Source: Hetaerina americana (lineage: Eukaryota > Arthropoda > Insecta > Odonata > Calopterygidae). From it: a stretch of DNA of 64,000 nucleotides. Positions 23,817 to 35,016 of this stretch are shown here, one piece after another (the first letter of the stretch is position 1; the number at the start of each line of letters is the position of its first letter). The DNA is taken from positions 48,389,013-48,453,012 of the forward strand of contig JAKTNV010000005.1 in the NCBI GenBank assembly GCA_022747635.1, given 5' to 3'. The position numbers and the translations under genes were made by a program. A model generated the notes under the pieces. That model saw nothing but the letters and a program-made list of their open reading frames with translations, made no database searches and was not told where the DNA came from.

Positions 23817-25715
23817 TAAAATTGGGAATCACTCATTAATAAAATGCCGGAGAAATAACACTTTTTGGATCTATGAATATGGTACAACAACAAAATGCCA
23901 AGTCAAGACTCTCCTGACTCCTCTTTGTACCATTGGCTCGATTCACTTCAGTTCGATTCTCTCCAGGTTTACCCAGCGGTTAATTTTAGTAAATTATATT
24001 ATAAAAAAACGCAATTTTTAAATGGCTTATTAACCTCAGCTAAAATTAGGTATTTGAAACATTGGTTAACTTAAATGTTTATAAAGGTTATATTCGTAGC
24101 TAATAAGAAGTGAAAACGGGACCCATGCGTTACCATTAGATTGCAATGGAATAGGCATTGAAGCAATTATACCCCCTGATGAATTTTCAACTACATAATA
24201 AAAATTGTTTGAGTCTTTTAGTTAATAGTCATTACACTCAAATCCATTGAATATCCAAATCCGAGCATAAGAAATATATTTTATTTACATTGAATCCCGA
24301 GTAAGTTTTGCTGGAGACTTCAACATATTCAATATATTTTTTGTATATTTTTTGAACCGCGCGAACACTGGGAACATGTTATACAGCAAAGTAATTAATA
24401 TAACTGTTTTAATATATTCAATGGCACCTTCATTATATATTATAATATCTTGAATAAAAACGAGGCGATTAGTTAAGTATTCATTAAAAATAAATAATAT
24501 AGCATTTAGATTAACTGAACATGTAAATTTTGACCATGGCCTTTCAAAGGATACGTATATGTGCAAATAATATTTAATATTTAACATTTTTATTACATAT
24601 TCAATCAATTTATTACCTCTAGGAGAACAGGTTAGCCGATAAACTATCCAAAATATTGTTTGATACTTTGTATGGAAAGAAACCATAGGACATAATTTTA
24701 TAAAAAAATAACGTGTTGGAAATATGTCCAATAAGTATTTGATTGAGAGAACTAAATATTGTTACCGTTGAAGGATTGAAATATATCGAATCAAAACATT
24801 TTTCACGAAGTATAATGTAAAATAAATTTTTATAGTTGTTATTCAATATTTTGTTAATTTATGTACAATTATACAGAAATTATATATTAGTATCGATACA
24901 TAAATGCTGCTAAATATACGTGAATATCCGTTATCTTTCCGTTTCATGAGTTTTTGTAGGAGATATTAAATATTCTGTATGGTAGAATTCTATTAAGAGT
25001 GTAGAAATAGTCATATTTCTACCAGGATATTTTACTTATTTTTTATATAATTATATTTCTAGGTGAGCAGAAACGACAAATATTCAGTGATTATTCCATT
25101 TGAAAATTTGACTCTCACCCGAGGTAAAAAGAGGATGAGGAACAACGCACACTGGTTTTCTCTTAGGCGAACACAATAGCTCCATTATACTCCGAAAGAA
25201 ACAACAGTAAATTTTCCGTTTCCCTCTGCATTTTTCCATACTCCTACGGAAATTCAATCTCTTATTCAAAAGATTCTACAAGGCTTATTCAAAGCTTTTT
25301 CTTAACCATTGTTTTTTTTCTTCTGCTACTCCTCCTCTTTGCCCATTTCAAAATTTCTCGAGCGTATCTCTGAAAGCATGGTTGACAAACTGGGGTACCT
25401 AGAGGATTTTATTTATGAGAGTCCTTCTAAAACTGCCATCTCTTTCCCCTTAATGAAGTTCAACAGTATCTTCCAGAAACTGTTTTCTCCATATTTGGTT
25501 GGTCTTCATCAAATACGTTCTAACGAATTTCATATAAATTGTTTGTAAAATATTTGTTTAAGGCCATAATTGTTCTATAATTTCTTCTTCATAAATTTCA
25601 TGTAATATCATCCATGAAGAAAATTTAAACCTATTTACATCAGTGAAATATATATATCTATTATTATTAATTTAATAAATTAAAAGTTTTGATTATGCCA
25701 AGGAAAATGTGTCAA
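23817..25715. other. No gene seen; begins with probable LINE 3' untranslated sequence
   Basis: The first 200 bases are likely the 3' trailer of the LINE fragment, ending near the A-run at 24003-24009, but no tail consensus is available to confirm it. The rest is very AT-rich. A 148-codon minus-strand frame at 24285-24731 is Ile/Leu/Phe/Asn-rich and has no recognised domain. Confidence 0.35.
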
Positions 25716-25716
25716 A

Positions 25717-26654
25717 ATGTCATTCATTGAGTCACAACCCAACAACAAATTTACAATCCCTCTTCATCTCCGTATACTTCCTTCCTCCTTTCATTTCGTC
25801 CAAAATCCCTATCCTATTCCAGCCCCGTCTGCGGCCGTCATTCTGATCTCTATCACAGTCTTCAACATGCCACTACCTAGCAATATGTTATACATCAATT
25901 TATTCTGTCTGCTGATTTCTCCCAGCAATCACAAGCCCTTTCACCTCTTAAGTAGAACCTCTTCATTTGATTTCATTTTTGTCCACTTAGCCTTGTCCGT
26001 TCTTCTCCACACTCATAATACAAAAGCCTCTAATCTACGCCTATCATCATGGTTCAATGGCGATCTTTCCACTTTAACGAGCTTTAACGAGTTTTAACGA
26101 GCCTTTTATTGACAACCTTACCCAACTTCCCTGACATCAAATCTCTCCTTCTTGTGAAAGTTTCTTTACCTAACGAAATTCTCCTCCTTATTTCCCCATT
26201 ACTACGACCATTTTGATTTAAAACACTTCCGAGATACGTAAACAGGTCCACCTTTTATAGTTTTTGTCCTCCTATTTCAACGCTTAACTTAGTTTTGCCT
26301 TTCTAGAAAACCGCATGACCTTTATTCTTAATACATTTTTTTCTCATCCCATGCCTATCGCAATGAATCTCCAGTTTGCTCTGCATTGCTTGCAACTTCT
26401 TGGCTGACTGACAAATTAGAGGTTGGTCATCAGTGAACCTAACTGATTATATGAAATACCAGGCGACTTCATCTCCAGTCCTTTCTAAGCCTCTTTAATC
26501 ATTTCCTCCACACATACGTTGAACATAATGGATATAATGGTCAACCCTGCCTTACTTCTTCCTAACACTGACCAACCGGACTCCCCGTTCCTTACTCGCA
26601 ACTGAGCAATCTTTGACAGGTACAGGTTGCGGATTAGCCTCCTATCCTTCTAAT
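25717..26654 (-). pseudogene. Decayed LINE reverse transcriptase, 3' part (same family as 44760-45491)
   Basis: Read on the minus strand, the sequence gives in order RRLIRNLYLSKIAQLRV (near 26640-26590), ESGWSVLG, a catalytic-box relic VRFTDDQ (near 26440), LFTYLGSVLNQNGRS (near 26250), FTRRRDLMSGKLGKVVNKRL (near 26160) and RRLEAFVL*VWRRTDKAKW (near 26030). GSGMLKTVIEIRMT and MKGGRKYTEMKRD follow. These match the 44.8-kb LINE frame and the usual LINE palm domain, but with many stops and frameshifts. The normal (F/Y)ADD box reads FTDD. The 3' tail seen in other copies is missing. This segment joins the one at 27170-27700 across a nested SINE. Confidence 0.78.
26073..26101. repeat. Three 10-bp tandem units inside the LINE relic
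   Basis: TTTAACGAG recurs at 26073, 26083 and 26093 with 10-base spacing. In related copies this position encodes LVKT only once, so this is a local slippage expansion that displaced the YGAETW-coding part. Confidence 0.8.
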
Positions 26655-27165
26655 CTTTAGCGGCTCCAGAGACGGCGGGGTTATATCCTCGCCTGCCAAC
26701 TCAAAATCTCGGGTTCGATTCCCGCTTAGATGGGAGATGGGTTTTCCTCCACGCAGGGCTCGAGTAGTAGTTTTTAGGGGAGGCGACCGACAGCTAAGGT
26801 CATTTGCGCCATAGGGGATGGACAGGAAAGGATGAAGGGTGGAGAGAAACCCGGCGTCGGCATTAGCCTACTCTTTACGAAAGGCGCCAAGGGGTCCGCA
26901 GTTTAACGTCCCATCCGACGGACGGCGTACTCACTCAAAGTGCCCTCCACAAAGCACCTCAAGTAGGGATCGAGATACCTCTGAAAAATATTCAACACCG
27001 CCGGGATTTGAACCCGCGCCCTCAGGGTGGGAAGCCAGTACGTTAGCCCCCGCACCATCTCGATCCCGCAGGGCTCGAATAATTGTAATTGTCTTTACTG
27101 AATTCATGTATAGGGGTTAGATGAAAGAAGGGGCTATTAGGTCTCAATCTCGCCATAAATAAAAA
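26655..27165 (+). mobile_element. tRNA-Gly-derived SINE inserted in the LINE (interrupted by a second SINE)
   Basis: The head resembles tRNA-Gly(GCC): TATCCTCGCCTGCCAACTC is followed by an exact B box GGTTCGATTCC (26712-26722). The body continues to 26763, is broken by the insert at 26764-27066, and resumes to the tail GGGGTTAGATGAAAGAAGGG, GGTCTCAATCTCGCC and ATAAATAAAAAA. With the insert removed, head, short body and tail follow the order of the 8632-8826 copy. It splits the minus-strand LINE between the residues KILEKVESD and KDRRLIRN of the reverse transcriptase. No clear target duplication was found in the LINE. Confidence 0.75.
26764..27066 (-). mobile_element. Second SINE with inverted tRNA-like head, nested in the tRNA-Gly SINE
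   Basis: The insert is flanked by the exact 12-bp direct repeat CGCAGGGCTCGA (26752-26763 and 27067-27078), a target-site duplication. Read on the minus strand it starts with a tRNA-like head: A-box-like TGGTGCGGGGGCT (plus 27045-27057), a GGCTTCCCACC anticodon-like region and B box GGTTCAAATCC (plus 27004-27014). A GC-rich body follows, including the reverse complement of TTTAACGTCCCATCCGACGG (26902-26921), and it ends in CCCTAAAAACTACTAC. That body motif resembles a conserved core I associate with widespread invertebrate SINEs; the family name is not assigned. The 93-codon plus-strand frame across it is not a gene. Confidence 0.78.
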
Positions 27166-27169
27166 AGTC

Positions 27170-27700
27170 ATTTAACAAATAAATCACTCTCTACTTTCTC
27201 CAATATTTTCATCAGTTGTTTCCAATTCACTCTATCGAACGCTTTTTACGATATCTACGAAACTGGAAAATAGGTCCTGTTTGTATTCTATGCCCCTCTC
27301 GATCAGTGATCTCATGACTGCAATGCCCTCGCCCATGCCTCTCTCTTTCCTGAACCCAAACTAATCATCCCCTACGTAATCAATGTCCCTTCTCTATATT
27401 CTCTTTTTAATAATCCTAAAATCCACTTTAGATGCATGCTGTCAAACTTATTGTTCCGTAGTCCTCACATACCGTAGCATTTACCTTTTTCGGAATAGAT
27501 ACTAACACTGATCTGTCAAAGTCTTCCGGTCAGATACCTTCCTCGTAGATGCTACAAATTAGTCCATAAAAACTTGTTCGCCCGCATTTTCCAAACTTTT
27601 TCAAGTAGTTCCGCAGGAATGCTCTCTGCCCCCACGATCTTAATTGATTTCATTTCCCTTAATGGGCTTTCATCAAATCATAAATGTTATTTCTCCGTGC
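27170..27700 (-). pseudogene. Decayed LINE reverse transcriptase, 5' part of the same copy
   Basis: Minus-strand reading gives, from about 27690 to 27180, SPLREMKSIKIVGAESIPAE, LLEKVWK, a region like ISVSIYSEKGKCYG, SLGSGKREAWARALQS and KAFDRVNWKQLMKILEKV. These are the fingers and early palm of a LINE reverse transcriptase (compare the usual GPDGIPAELLK, FGFRKG.GT.DA and KAFDRV.W). Several stops and frameshifts make it non-functional. It continues at 26654 after the nested SINEs. No endonuclease domain was seen further out. Confidence 0.75.
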
Positions 27701-28270
27701 TGTGGAAGAGTAAATGATTTTCAGTATGCGCACCTCTTTTGATTATAGAAATTAATTCCTTAATTTCAAATTTAGTTTTATACCTGCATACTCGAAATTA
27801 TAAAAAAACCATAATTTTAATTTCACACTATTCAGATATAATAGATTCACACAGAATGAATTTAAATTTCACCAGGTCGGCTAACAATGATACATAATTA
27901 AAACCGTAAGGTGTGTAAAATTTAAATTTTTTTTAAGGCACATTGATCAGTGATACATCTAGGTAAATATTTTCATTAGGTTGTGTAAAATGATTGGCCT
28001 AAATAATAGTAAAGTTAGTGATTACTTATTCCATGTCATGAACAAGGTATATTTTTATATCGGGCTGAAGGCTAAATGAACTGCAATTTATGGAATATAA
28101 GTTGAAGCTAAATTCAATCAGTATAAAAAACTTTCACTCAATTCATGGCATATTCAGATTAAGCAGATTATTATTATTTTGGTTGTCTACCGTTTAAGGA
28201 AGGCTTAGATTGTACACAGTGAGCATCGATAAACTTCCAAGCCTCGCCTAATAAGATATAACCTGACCCC
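27701..28270. other. No gene seen; AT-rich DNA
   Basis: AT-rich spacer between two minus-strand LINE fragments, with no recognisable motif. Confidence 0.4.
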
Positions 28271-28274
28271 CACT

Positions 28275-28525
28275 TAACAATAATCCCTTCTTCAATTTCC
28301 TACACCTCCTTCTATTCATTACGTCCAGCATGCCTATCATTTTTAACTAGATTTGCCAATGTCCTCGCATCTGCCACTGACTTCAACATTCCATTACAAA
28401 TCAACATATTCTGCATTCACCTTTTCTTTCTCTGCTTGATAATTCCCAACAACTCCTCTCGTCTTGACCGCCATGCCTAATATTTCTTCGTTTGTATCAT
28501 TTTCCGACCATTATTTCACTTTTAA
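28275..28525 (-). mobile_element. Short decayed fragment of the same LINE family
   Basis: Minus-strand reading gives ENDTNEEILGMAVKTRGVVG, then GMLKSV and a degraded GKS/NR..MLD region followed by GGVGN. This corresponds to the TNEEELGMVGEERGLLGA and GMLKTVIEGR stretch of the 44.8-kb copy. Frameshifts are frequent. It may belong to the 25.7-27.7-kb insertion by rearrangement or be an independent copy. Confidence 0.5.
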
Positions 28526-30590
28526 TCCTTTTCCAAGTTTCAAATTCCATATCCCAGTTTACTAAGTTTAAGGGAAAAGTTCGATAGAAGATAATTAATA
28601 CTTAATCCAATTATTATGAAGAATTTGATGTCTTTTTCCAAAGAAAATTGCCATTCTATTCTAAATTCAAAAATTCCTGACTCTACAAGAAAAGCTTAAA
28701 TATTTTTTCTCACTTAATTTTAAACATGCATATATATTTTCGCTGACATGAATAGTTAAGCATCAGGAGAATGGTTTTTAATATTCATCATTTTCCCAAA
28801 AAACATGCAAAGTTTTAAAGGAAAAACAGCCACATTCTTGAAGTTCAAAACCTCACTATTTCATTCCTCTTTTAAATGGAATTAAAATTTGTATTAAATT
28901 CTCTCGAAACGAAAGAACCAATTCAAGCGTACGTAAGAATCGTATAAGGTATACCGGCTATATGCTGAGCCCAAACCTTTTAATTCAATCTTTCTCTTAT
29001 TCCAATATTTGGTTAGTTCAAAGTTTTAAACTCAGCATCTCCCAAAGGATATTGGTAGGGTAACTGACACCGGTACTTTTCCAATACTTGAAATCTAGGT
29101 GCTAAAACGTAAACTCAGTTTGTTTCACTTTTCAAATGTTTAACAAACAACGGGGGATGAAAGTGAAAGTAGACGTGGATTTAACATCACTCTAGGCCCG
29201 ACAAGGACTTCGTTCAATCAACGTCTCTCCTATATAGACCCACCAACAAAATCCCATCTATTCTTTAGAGCCACCGCCCACACTGACTCAAGCTAACGAC
29301 TTCCCCGACCTTAGTCTCCCACCCCTCCGCGCGCCTAACTCTCTTCGCTTTCCACATTAACTCCCCATCCTTTGGATATCTTCCCCGATCCCTCCCCACC
29401 TTCGGTGGCCTCCTCGAGTTTGCTCACTGGCCGGCCCTTCTCACGACTGACCGACCAAATGGACCGATGACCCTTCCCCCTCCACCCTACTCTCGAACTC
29501 TCCCCTTCGACCTCATTACTCTTAATTCCTATTTATCCCCCTCACTTCCCCGAGGCCCCTCGCCAATCGCTCCCTTTTGTTTGTGGCTCCCCAGCCCTTC
29601 GGTTGGTCCCCTCCTTCTTCGGAAGTTCGGGACTTGCCAAGTCCACGCCCAATTACAACATAGAATCCAGAAACTATTTGGCAGTAACCAAGTTTTAAAT
29701 AGTCCGTTGTGTTCATACTTTTCGTTTTCAATTCTGCATTTGCTGAACAATGTAGACCGACCGAGTTTCAAGCCTCAAGGGGAAGTTTTCCACCAAATGA
29801 TGATTACTAAAAAAAGTATTATTAAATACATTAAAACATTATGGTCAATTTGAAATTAATTAAAAGACTAATCGAGTATTATAGGATAAACTGTCACTTT
29901 TGAATCTCCTCCTTTAATGCATGAATCGTTTTATTGTTTTCGGAAATCTTTATTTGTCTTTGCAGATGCCAGAGAATTCTCCCTTCTAAGTCCCTAAGGT
30001 AATTGATCCAAACAGGGTTATTTACTTATCATGCGAACTTACTTGTTTGCCTTAAAGTAAATATGTATTTTAAATTCCAGCTATTACAAAAATTAAATGA
30101 TAAAAAAATTCAAAATTGATAAAGGAATTAGCTGACAGAATAAATAACAAAAAGGGGAATAACTAATAAATGATGATTTCATCACTATTTTAAAAATGTA
30201 AAGGTAAGATTCATATACACCCCTGGGTCACAAATTTTAACGAAAGCTAGAAATTTCATGAAAAATTTTAAATACATGAACACAGAAAGCAAAATATGAT
30301 ATGAAGACCGTAATACTGGCACCATCAAGTCTAGTTTTCTGGCTATCATCGGGGGACCCCATTGCTCTAAATTAATCTAATTCTGTCTTAAGTTCCATTC
30401 ACTTATGCCTTTCAACGCACTGAATTTTTATACATTCTACGCATGTTTTTCTTTGTTTTTGTGCACGTTCGTCCAACTATTTCTTTCCTCTCTATTGTCC
30501 ATTCTTCGGGTATGGGGCGAAATACACGAGCGCCAACCCTGGGGTAAGTAATTGGGCACGCTGGTTTTATAAACCCGATAGATTCGATTT
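28526..30590. other. No gene seen; C/T-rich patch at 29300-29640
   Basis: AT-rich DNA with a pyrimidine-rich patch. The 128-codon frame at 29467-29853 spans patch and flank and has no recognisable domain. Confidence 0.4.
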
Positions 30591-30593
30591 CAG

Positions 30594-30965
30594 GTTGGCT
30601 CAGTAGCTCAAGGCATCGAACTTAAAGCCGAAGGCTTCCTGGTTTAGGAAATTCAGAGGTTCCAGGGGGATGAGAGGGTCGGAAATGGCCTTGTTTATTC
30701 TTGGGGTTTCCCTCACTAGATCTGGTGTCCGGAGGTGATCTGGAGGTGGGCATGGAAAATAAGGGATGTGGTCGGCGAAACAATGGAGAACGGAAAGTCA
30801 AATACAAATGCTCTGATGATATTTCCTTTGTAGACGACAGATGTGGGAAGCACTGTCGGTTGAAATGAAGGCGTGGTGTAGTGAAAGTAGAGTGGAATTG
30901 AGGGGATAGGAAAATTAGTGTAAGAATGAAGTGAATAGGGAAAAAATGATTGATGATGATTAATT
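30594..30965 (+). mobile_element. Candidate tRNA-derived SINE
   Basis: The left end, TTGGCTCAGTAGCTCAAGGC, closely resembles a tRNA D-arm/A box. It is followed by an anticodon-arm-like segment (CGAACTTAAAGCCGAAGGC) and a damaged B box, CTGGTTTAGGAAATTC. A roughly 290-base body ends in GATTGATGATGATTAATTG, which could be a GAT-type simple tail. No second copy or clear target duplication is visible in the window, so the call rests on the head alone. Confidence 0.4.
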
Positions 30966-31108
30966 GGCTTTCACGAATTATCAAAGCTAGGGTTTATGTA
31001 CTGTTTTTGAAACCCAGTGGTGGGGAGCTCGGGGGATGAAGGTTTGGACGTCGATGGACGGTGAATTAAATAGTAAGAAATTAACAGAAGATGTTTCTAT
31101 TTTTCCAG

Positions 31109-31235
31109 GAGCCATCAGGAGTTTGAAAAGGAAAAATTAGGCTATGCAAAACGAGCTGCAATCAATACAGTACGATGGTTTCTTTGTGAGGCATTCGCCA
31201 GCGTAAAATGCAGAACAAACGTTTATTCTTTGGAG
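31109..31235 (+). other. Weak candidate internal exon (unrecognised)
   Basis: TTTCTATTTTTCCAG ends at 31108 and a GAG|GTAAAC donor-like site lies at 31235/31236. Between them one frame is open without low complexity (EFEKEKLGYAKRAAINTVRW, then FLCEAFASVKCRTNVYSLE), and it stays open past the donor to 31328. I recognise no protein family, and an open frame of this length can arise by chance. No linked exon was identified. Confidence 0.12.
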
Positions 31236-32730
31236 GTAAACTGTTTGAGGTTGTACATGTGCCTTTGGCGCGCAATTCTTGAGAGAGCCCTGTTGAATGG
31301 GCTATTGGACCGAAAAATCCATTATGAATGACTGTTCGGTTTTTTGGCAGCGCTATTGGGTGCCGGGCAGAAGTGTTATATCGGTTTTATTTGAGAGGGA
31401 ATCGTTGTCATTGAGAAAATCAGTCATTTTTTACGAGGGTTGAACATAGCATAGATAATGAACATGTTTTTGGAATAGGTTGACTTACAATTTACTGAAT
31501 TCGCAAATAGGGTACACACATTTTTTAGAAATGCGTTTTTTTTAATTACAGAAGTATTCGGTGTACCTGGATATTCCATAAAAAAATGGTGCATAATTTG
31601 ATTCTGTCAGTACTATCCTCATGGTGTGAGGAAAAAATAGCAGATGGAGAACGTGTGTTCTGCATTTCACATGCCATTGTCACGAAAGAAGTATGAGCAA
31701 TAGGTAAAGCGTTTGGCTTGTGTGGTATGACAGCTGTAACAGCGAAACATAAGTTGTCTTTTGCATGTTCCACGTAAATACAGTTTCGAGAGATTTTAAT
31801 TGATTTTTTTAAGGAATCGATATCACGGGAAGGGATAAGGATATAGAGGAGTGAAGCACATGGAGATTATGTGCTAAAGAAGTTACGAAAACTCGTTAAG
31901 TATTCCTCGATATGAGTATAATTGAAAATAATCTCAAAAACCTAACCCAGGCCAGGTTACAGGAACTGGGCCTGGAGGAACTCCCCATGGAGCTACCGTA
32001 TGAATAAGTTGGCTTAAGGAGCTACTTAAGTGGTTTTCTTGAAATTTTTGAACGGTTTGAGTATTTTTTCGTTTGATATATGACACAAAATAATTGATTC
32101 TCCTTACGCTACAAAGTCCTTGTCGCCTCGGATAGAATATAAATATTTAGCGCCAGCAGCTTTTTATTTGAAAGCAAAATGGACACTATCAAGGGGCATT
32201 CAACATATAGAAGAGCAGAATAATAACTCCCCTAGATTAATCTCTACTTGATTCCCCTTTTTATTCATTCCTCAGGTATTCTATCCGAAGATTGTTTGAC
32301 TAAAGCCTTCCATTCTCTTCATCCTACTCCATTCTAATTCTCTTATGCTCTGAAAGTTCCTTCTGTCCAACATCTTTCTTTATTTCACCCAATTCATTTG
32401 TTCCTCGGCTTCTCTCCCGAGTCGTTTCCTTTATTTCCCATTTACAAATTAGTTACCTCAAATTGTGTTCAATCCATCTTATTTTTATTTTCCTTTAATT
32501 GCTTCATATGGGCTTCTCTACTTCCGTTCTTCAGTATACTTCATTTCTTAATTTATCTGTCCATATATTCTCCAATATTTGCCTCCAGCAAGAAATTTGG
32601 AAAGCTTTTATTCTCCCTTGATCCACTTTTACATCTACAACGACGCAAATACTCCTCGATCCACCAAAGCGGTGTGTGAAAGGTGTGCAAGCACCAGGTG
32701 GAAGGTGTGAGGGATGAGGAAGGTCTTGAA
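31236..32730. other. No gene seen
   Basis: AT-rich DNA; 32240-32680 is T/C-rich on the plus strand. Short open frames without recognisable motifs. Confidence 0.4.
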
Positions 32731-32731
32731 A

Positions 32732-32753
32732 GAAACTTGTCAAGACAAGTTTC
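32732..32753. repeat. Perfect 10-bp inverted repeat
   Basis: GAAACTTGTC and GACAAGTTTC flank a 2-base spacer. It is a short cruciform-capable site followed by a G-run of about ten bases near 32791. Confidence 0.8.
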
Positions 32754-33044
32754 AAATTGTGATTACATATTTGTACCTGTTTGAGGATTGGGGGGGGGGA
32801 GAAAAGAGTGAGGAGTTTGTTAGGCTGGGACAAAGAGGGGAAAGATGGAATACTCAAAGAAATAGAGAAACTAAAGAAATAGAGAGGTAAAAAGAGAGGC
32901 CTAAGGTAACTACTTTTGATCATAATTGAGAGGACCGTGGCAGGTAGTCCTTCATCCATTCTACCCTCCTTTGTATCCTGGCGATAGGAAGGAGGGAAAA
33001 ATAAAGAAGGGTTTTATCTGGAATGGGACATGGAAGGAATATAG

Positions 33045-33102
33045 GTTGAGTGACAAGGCATTGTCACTCAACGTGATTCTAAAAGTGATTCTACGTGATT
33101 CT
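33045..33102. repeat. 12-bp perfect inverted repeat followed by GTGATTCT repeats
   Basis: GTTGAGTGACAA (33045-33056), a 4-base spacer and the exact reverse complement (33061-33072) form a hairpin. Immediately after, GTGATTCT recurs at 33073, 33085 and 33095. Confidence 0.85.
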
Positions 33103-34803
33103 AAGTAGGACATTATTGGGGAAGGGTTTCCTTACTCCTCACTCTTTTCTCCCCTCCCCCGTTCCTCAAATAGGTGTAATTTATGATGCAGTCACAATTT
33201 GAATCTTATTTTGTACCTGGAGATGGCTCGATGAACTAAAACGCGTTGTACATAACAAATATATCTGTGGAAAAGTGCAAATTTGTTTTTCTCATAATGA
33301 CGAACTTCAACTACATCTCGCCTGAATCCGTTCAATGTTTACCTATTCACTTCAAATATTGCTAATAAAAATATTTTAGGTATTCATGGCCATGCTTATC
33401 TCTTTATGCAATTGTGTGAGGTACAAATGATAGGTAAAAATGATAAATTAAATTTTGCGAAACTCGATTAGGGCGTTTCAAAATTAACCTGTTGTCTTTT
33501 TGACAGATCCTAAACAGGTATTGATGATCTTACGAAATTTAATAAAATCAAACTGAAAAAGAACATTCATTCCAATCAGTTCTAAATGTTTCACTTAGTG
33601 CTAAAATAGTAACCACCACATTTGCAAATAAAACTTTTTTTAATCATTTATTTCTCTCCAAAATTTTTAAGCTAATAGCTTAACTAAATCAAAGCCTTTG
33701 CTGGAATGTTCACATCAGTATACCAGTTGATAAAACTTAAATTGAAACTATTTTGCTGTAATTATATATTTTAATTTGTTACATTGAATGCGCAGGCATA
33801 ATTTACCCTTAGATGTACAATTATTTGCTAAATGCGCTAATTATGTCGTATCGATTTAATCTGCAATTTATACTGTCATTTTAGCTTTCAACTTTTAACT
33901 AAATACAATGGCAACCAAAAACATAATGCGACACTACTAGAAAAGGATTCAGTACAATATAATCTCCTGCTATTATTAGCTTAACGTTTTTCATCCCTTA
34001 TGTAAGTTTGAATGATCGGAATAAGATTATTTAACAGAAAATGCATAAAATAGGCAGTGTCGGGATTGAATCAAATCTAAATGAAATATTATATAGTGGC
34101 CTATATCAGAAGCAAAAGCTGTTAATTAGAGAACACATGAAATTCATAGCATAGAAGGCAGGTCGTTTATTTTGGGGTCTATTTTCTTTGTCGTTGCAAC
34201 CATTTCTCAATGAATGTATGTAAGTTAATTAAAATAAAGATACAGGAAAGAATGCTAGAAAAATCAAAGCTATTAATTGATATATCTGGATAAATAGTTA
34301 TAATTACTAAAAATAGGGCATTTGGACTAAAATTCATTTCCGGACCGAGATGGTCCATCAAAAAAGACATGGAATAAGCCATTTGACTTACTTAAGGAAC
34401 TAGTAGAGGTATCATAAAATAGGAAAGATGGTAAGAAGAGGGCCTTGAGAAAAATAAATTAATTATCGAATCTAAACTGTTGTCTAAGCCACCGCAGACT
34501 ATATTTCTTCAGGAAATGTTTTGAGGGCCCCACGATCCGCTGGCCTCTACCATCTTTCCCTGGGAAGAGCAAGCATGCATCGACGCCAACTTTGACCTCC
34601 CTATGTGAGGGCTTCATATCAAGGCAATTCAGTATTACTACTCTGATACAGACCAGTGGGAACTATATTTAACGTGCCACAGTGCTAATGCAAACACTGC
34701 TCATGATAACAGTCTCGGCATGTCAACCGAGAATTCTAGCGAATTGGTAGTGCCTTAGCCGCGGCCAAGCCGAGTGTCAAACGAATGAGGTGGAATAAAA
34801 ATT
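33103..34803. other. No gene seen; AT-rich DNA
   Basis: AT-rich unique-looking DNA. A less AT-rich patch at 34490-34790 shows no coding or tRNA-like signal. Confidence 0.45.
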
Positions 34804-35016
34804 AAAATTGGAAAGAAAAACGATAAATAATGATATTTTTGTCAATATTTTATATTTAGATTTGACAGTTTATAGATAAACATTACTTGACCACGACTAC
34901 CGGCAATTACAAAAATTGGAAAGAAAAAAGATAAATAATGATATTTTTGTCAATATTTTATATTTAGATTTGACAGTTTATAGATAAGCATTACATGACC
35001 ACGACTACCGGAAATT
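34804..35016. repeat. 108-bp tandem duplication (two copies)
   Basis: The unit from 34804 to 34911 is repeated from 34912 to about 35016 with only a few differences. Both units start with AAAATTGGAAAG and carry GACCACGACTACCGG near the end. Confidence 0.92.

Noticed and set aside
24285..24731. 148-codon minus-strand open frame
   Set aside because: AT-rich, Ile/Leu/Phe/Asn-dominated, no recognisable domain or start context; chance is likely.
25717..26097. Plus-strand 126-codon open frame
   Set aside because: Antisense shadow of the decayed minus-strand LINE.
26839..27120. Plus-strand 93-codon open frame
   Set aside because: Lies across the nested SINEs and has no protein family signal.
32240..32690. 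Possible decayed LINE on the minus strand
   Set aside because: Translation in all minus-strand frames gave no reverse-transcriptase motif.
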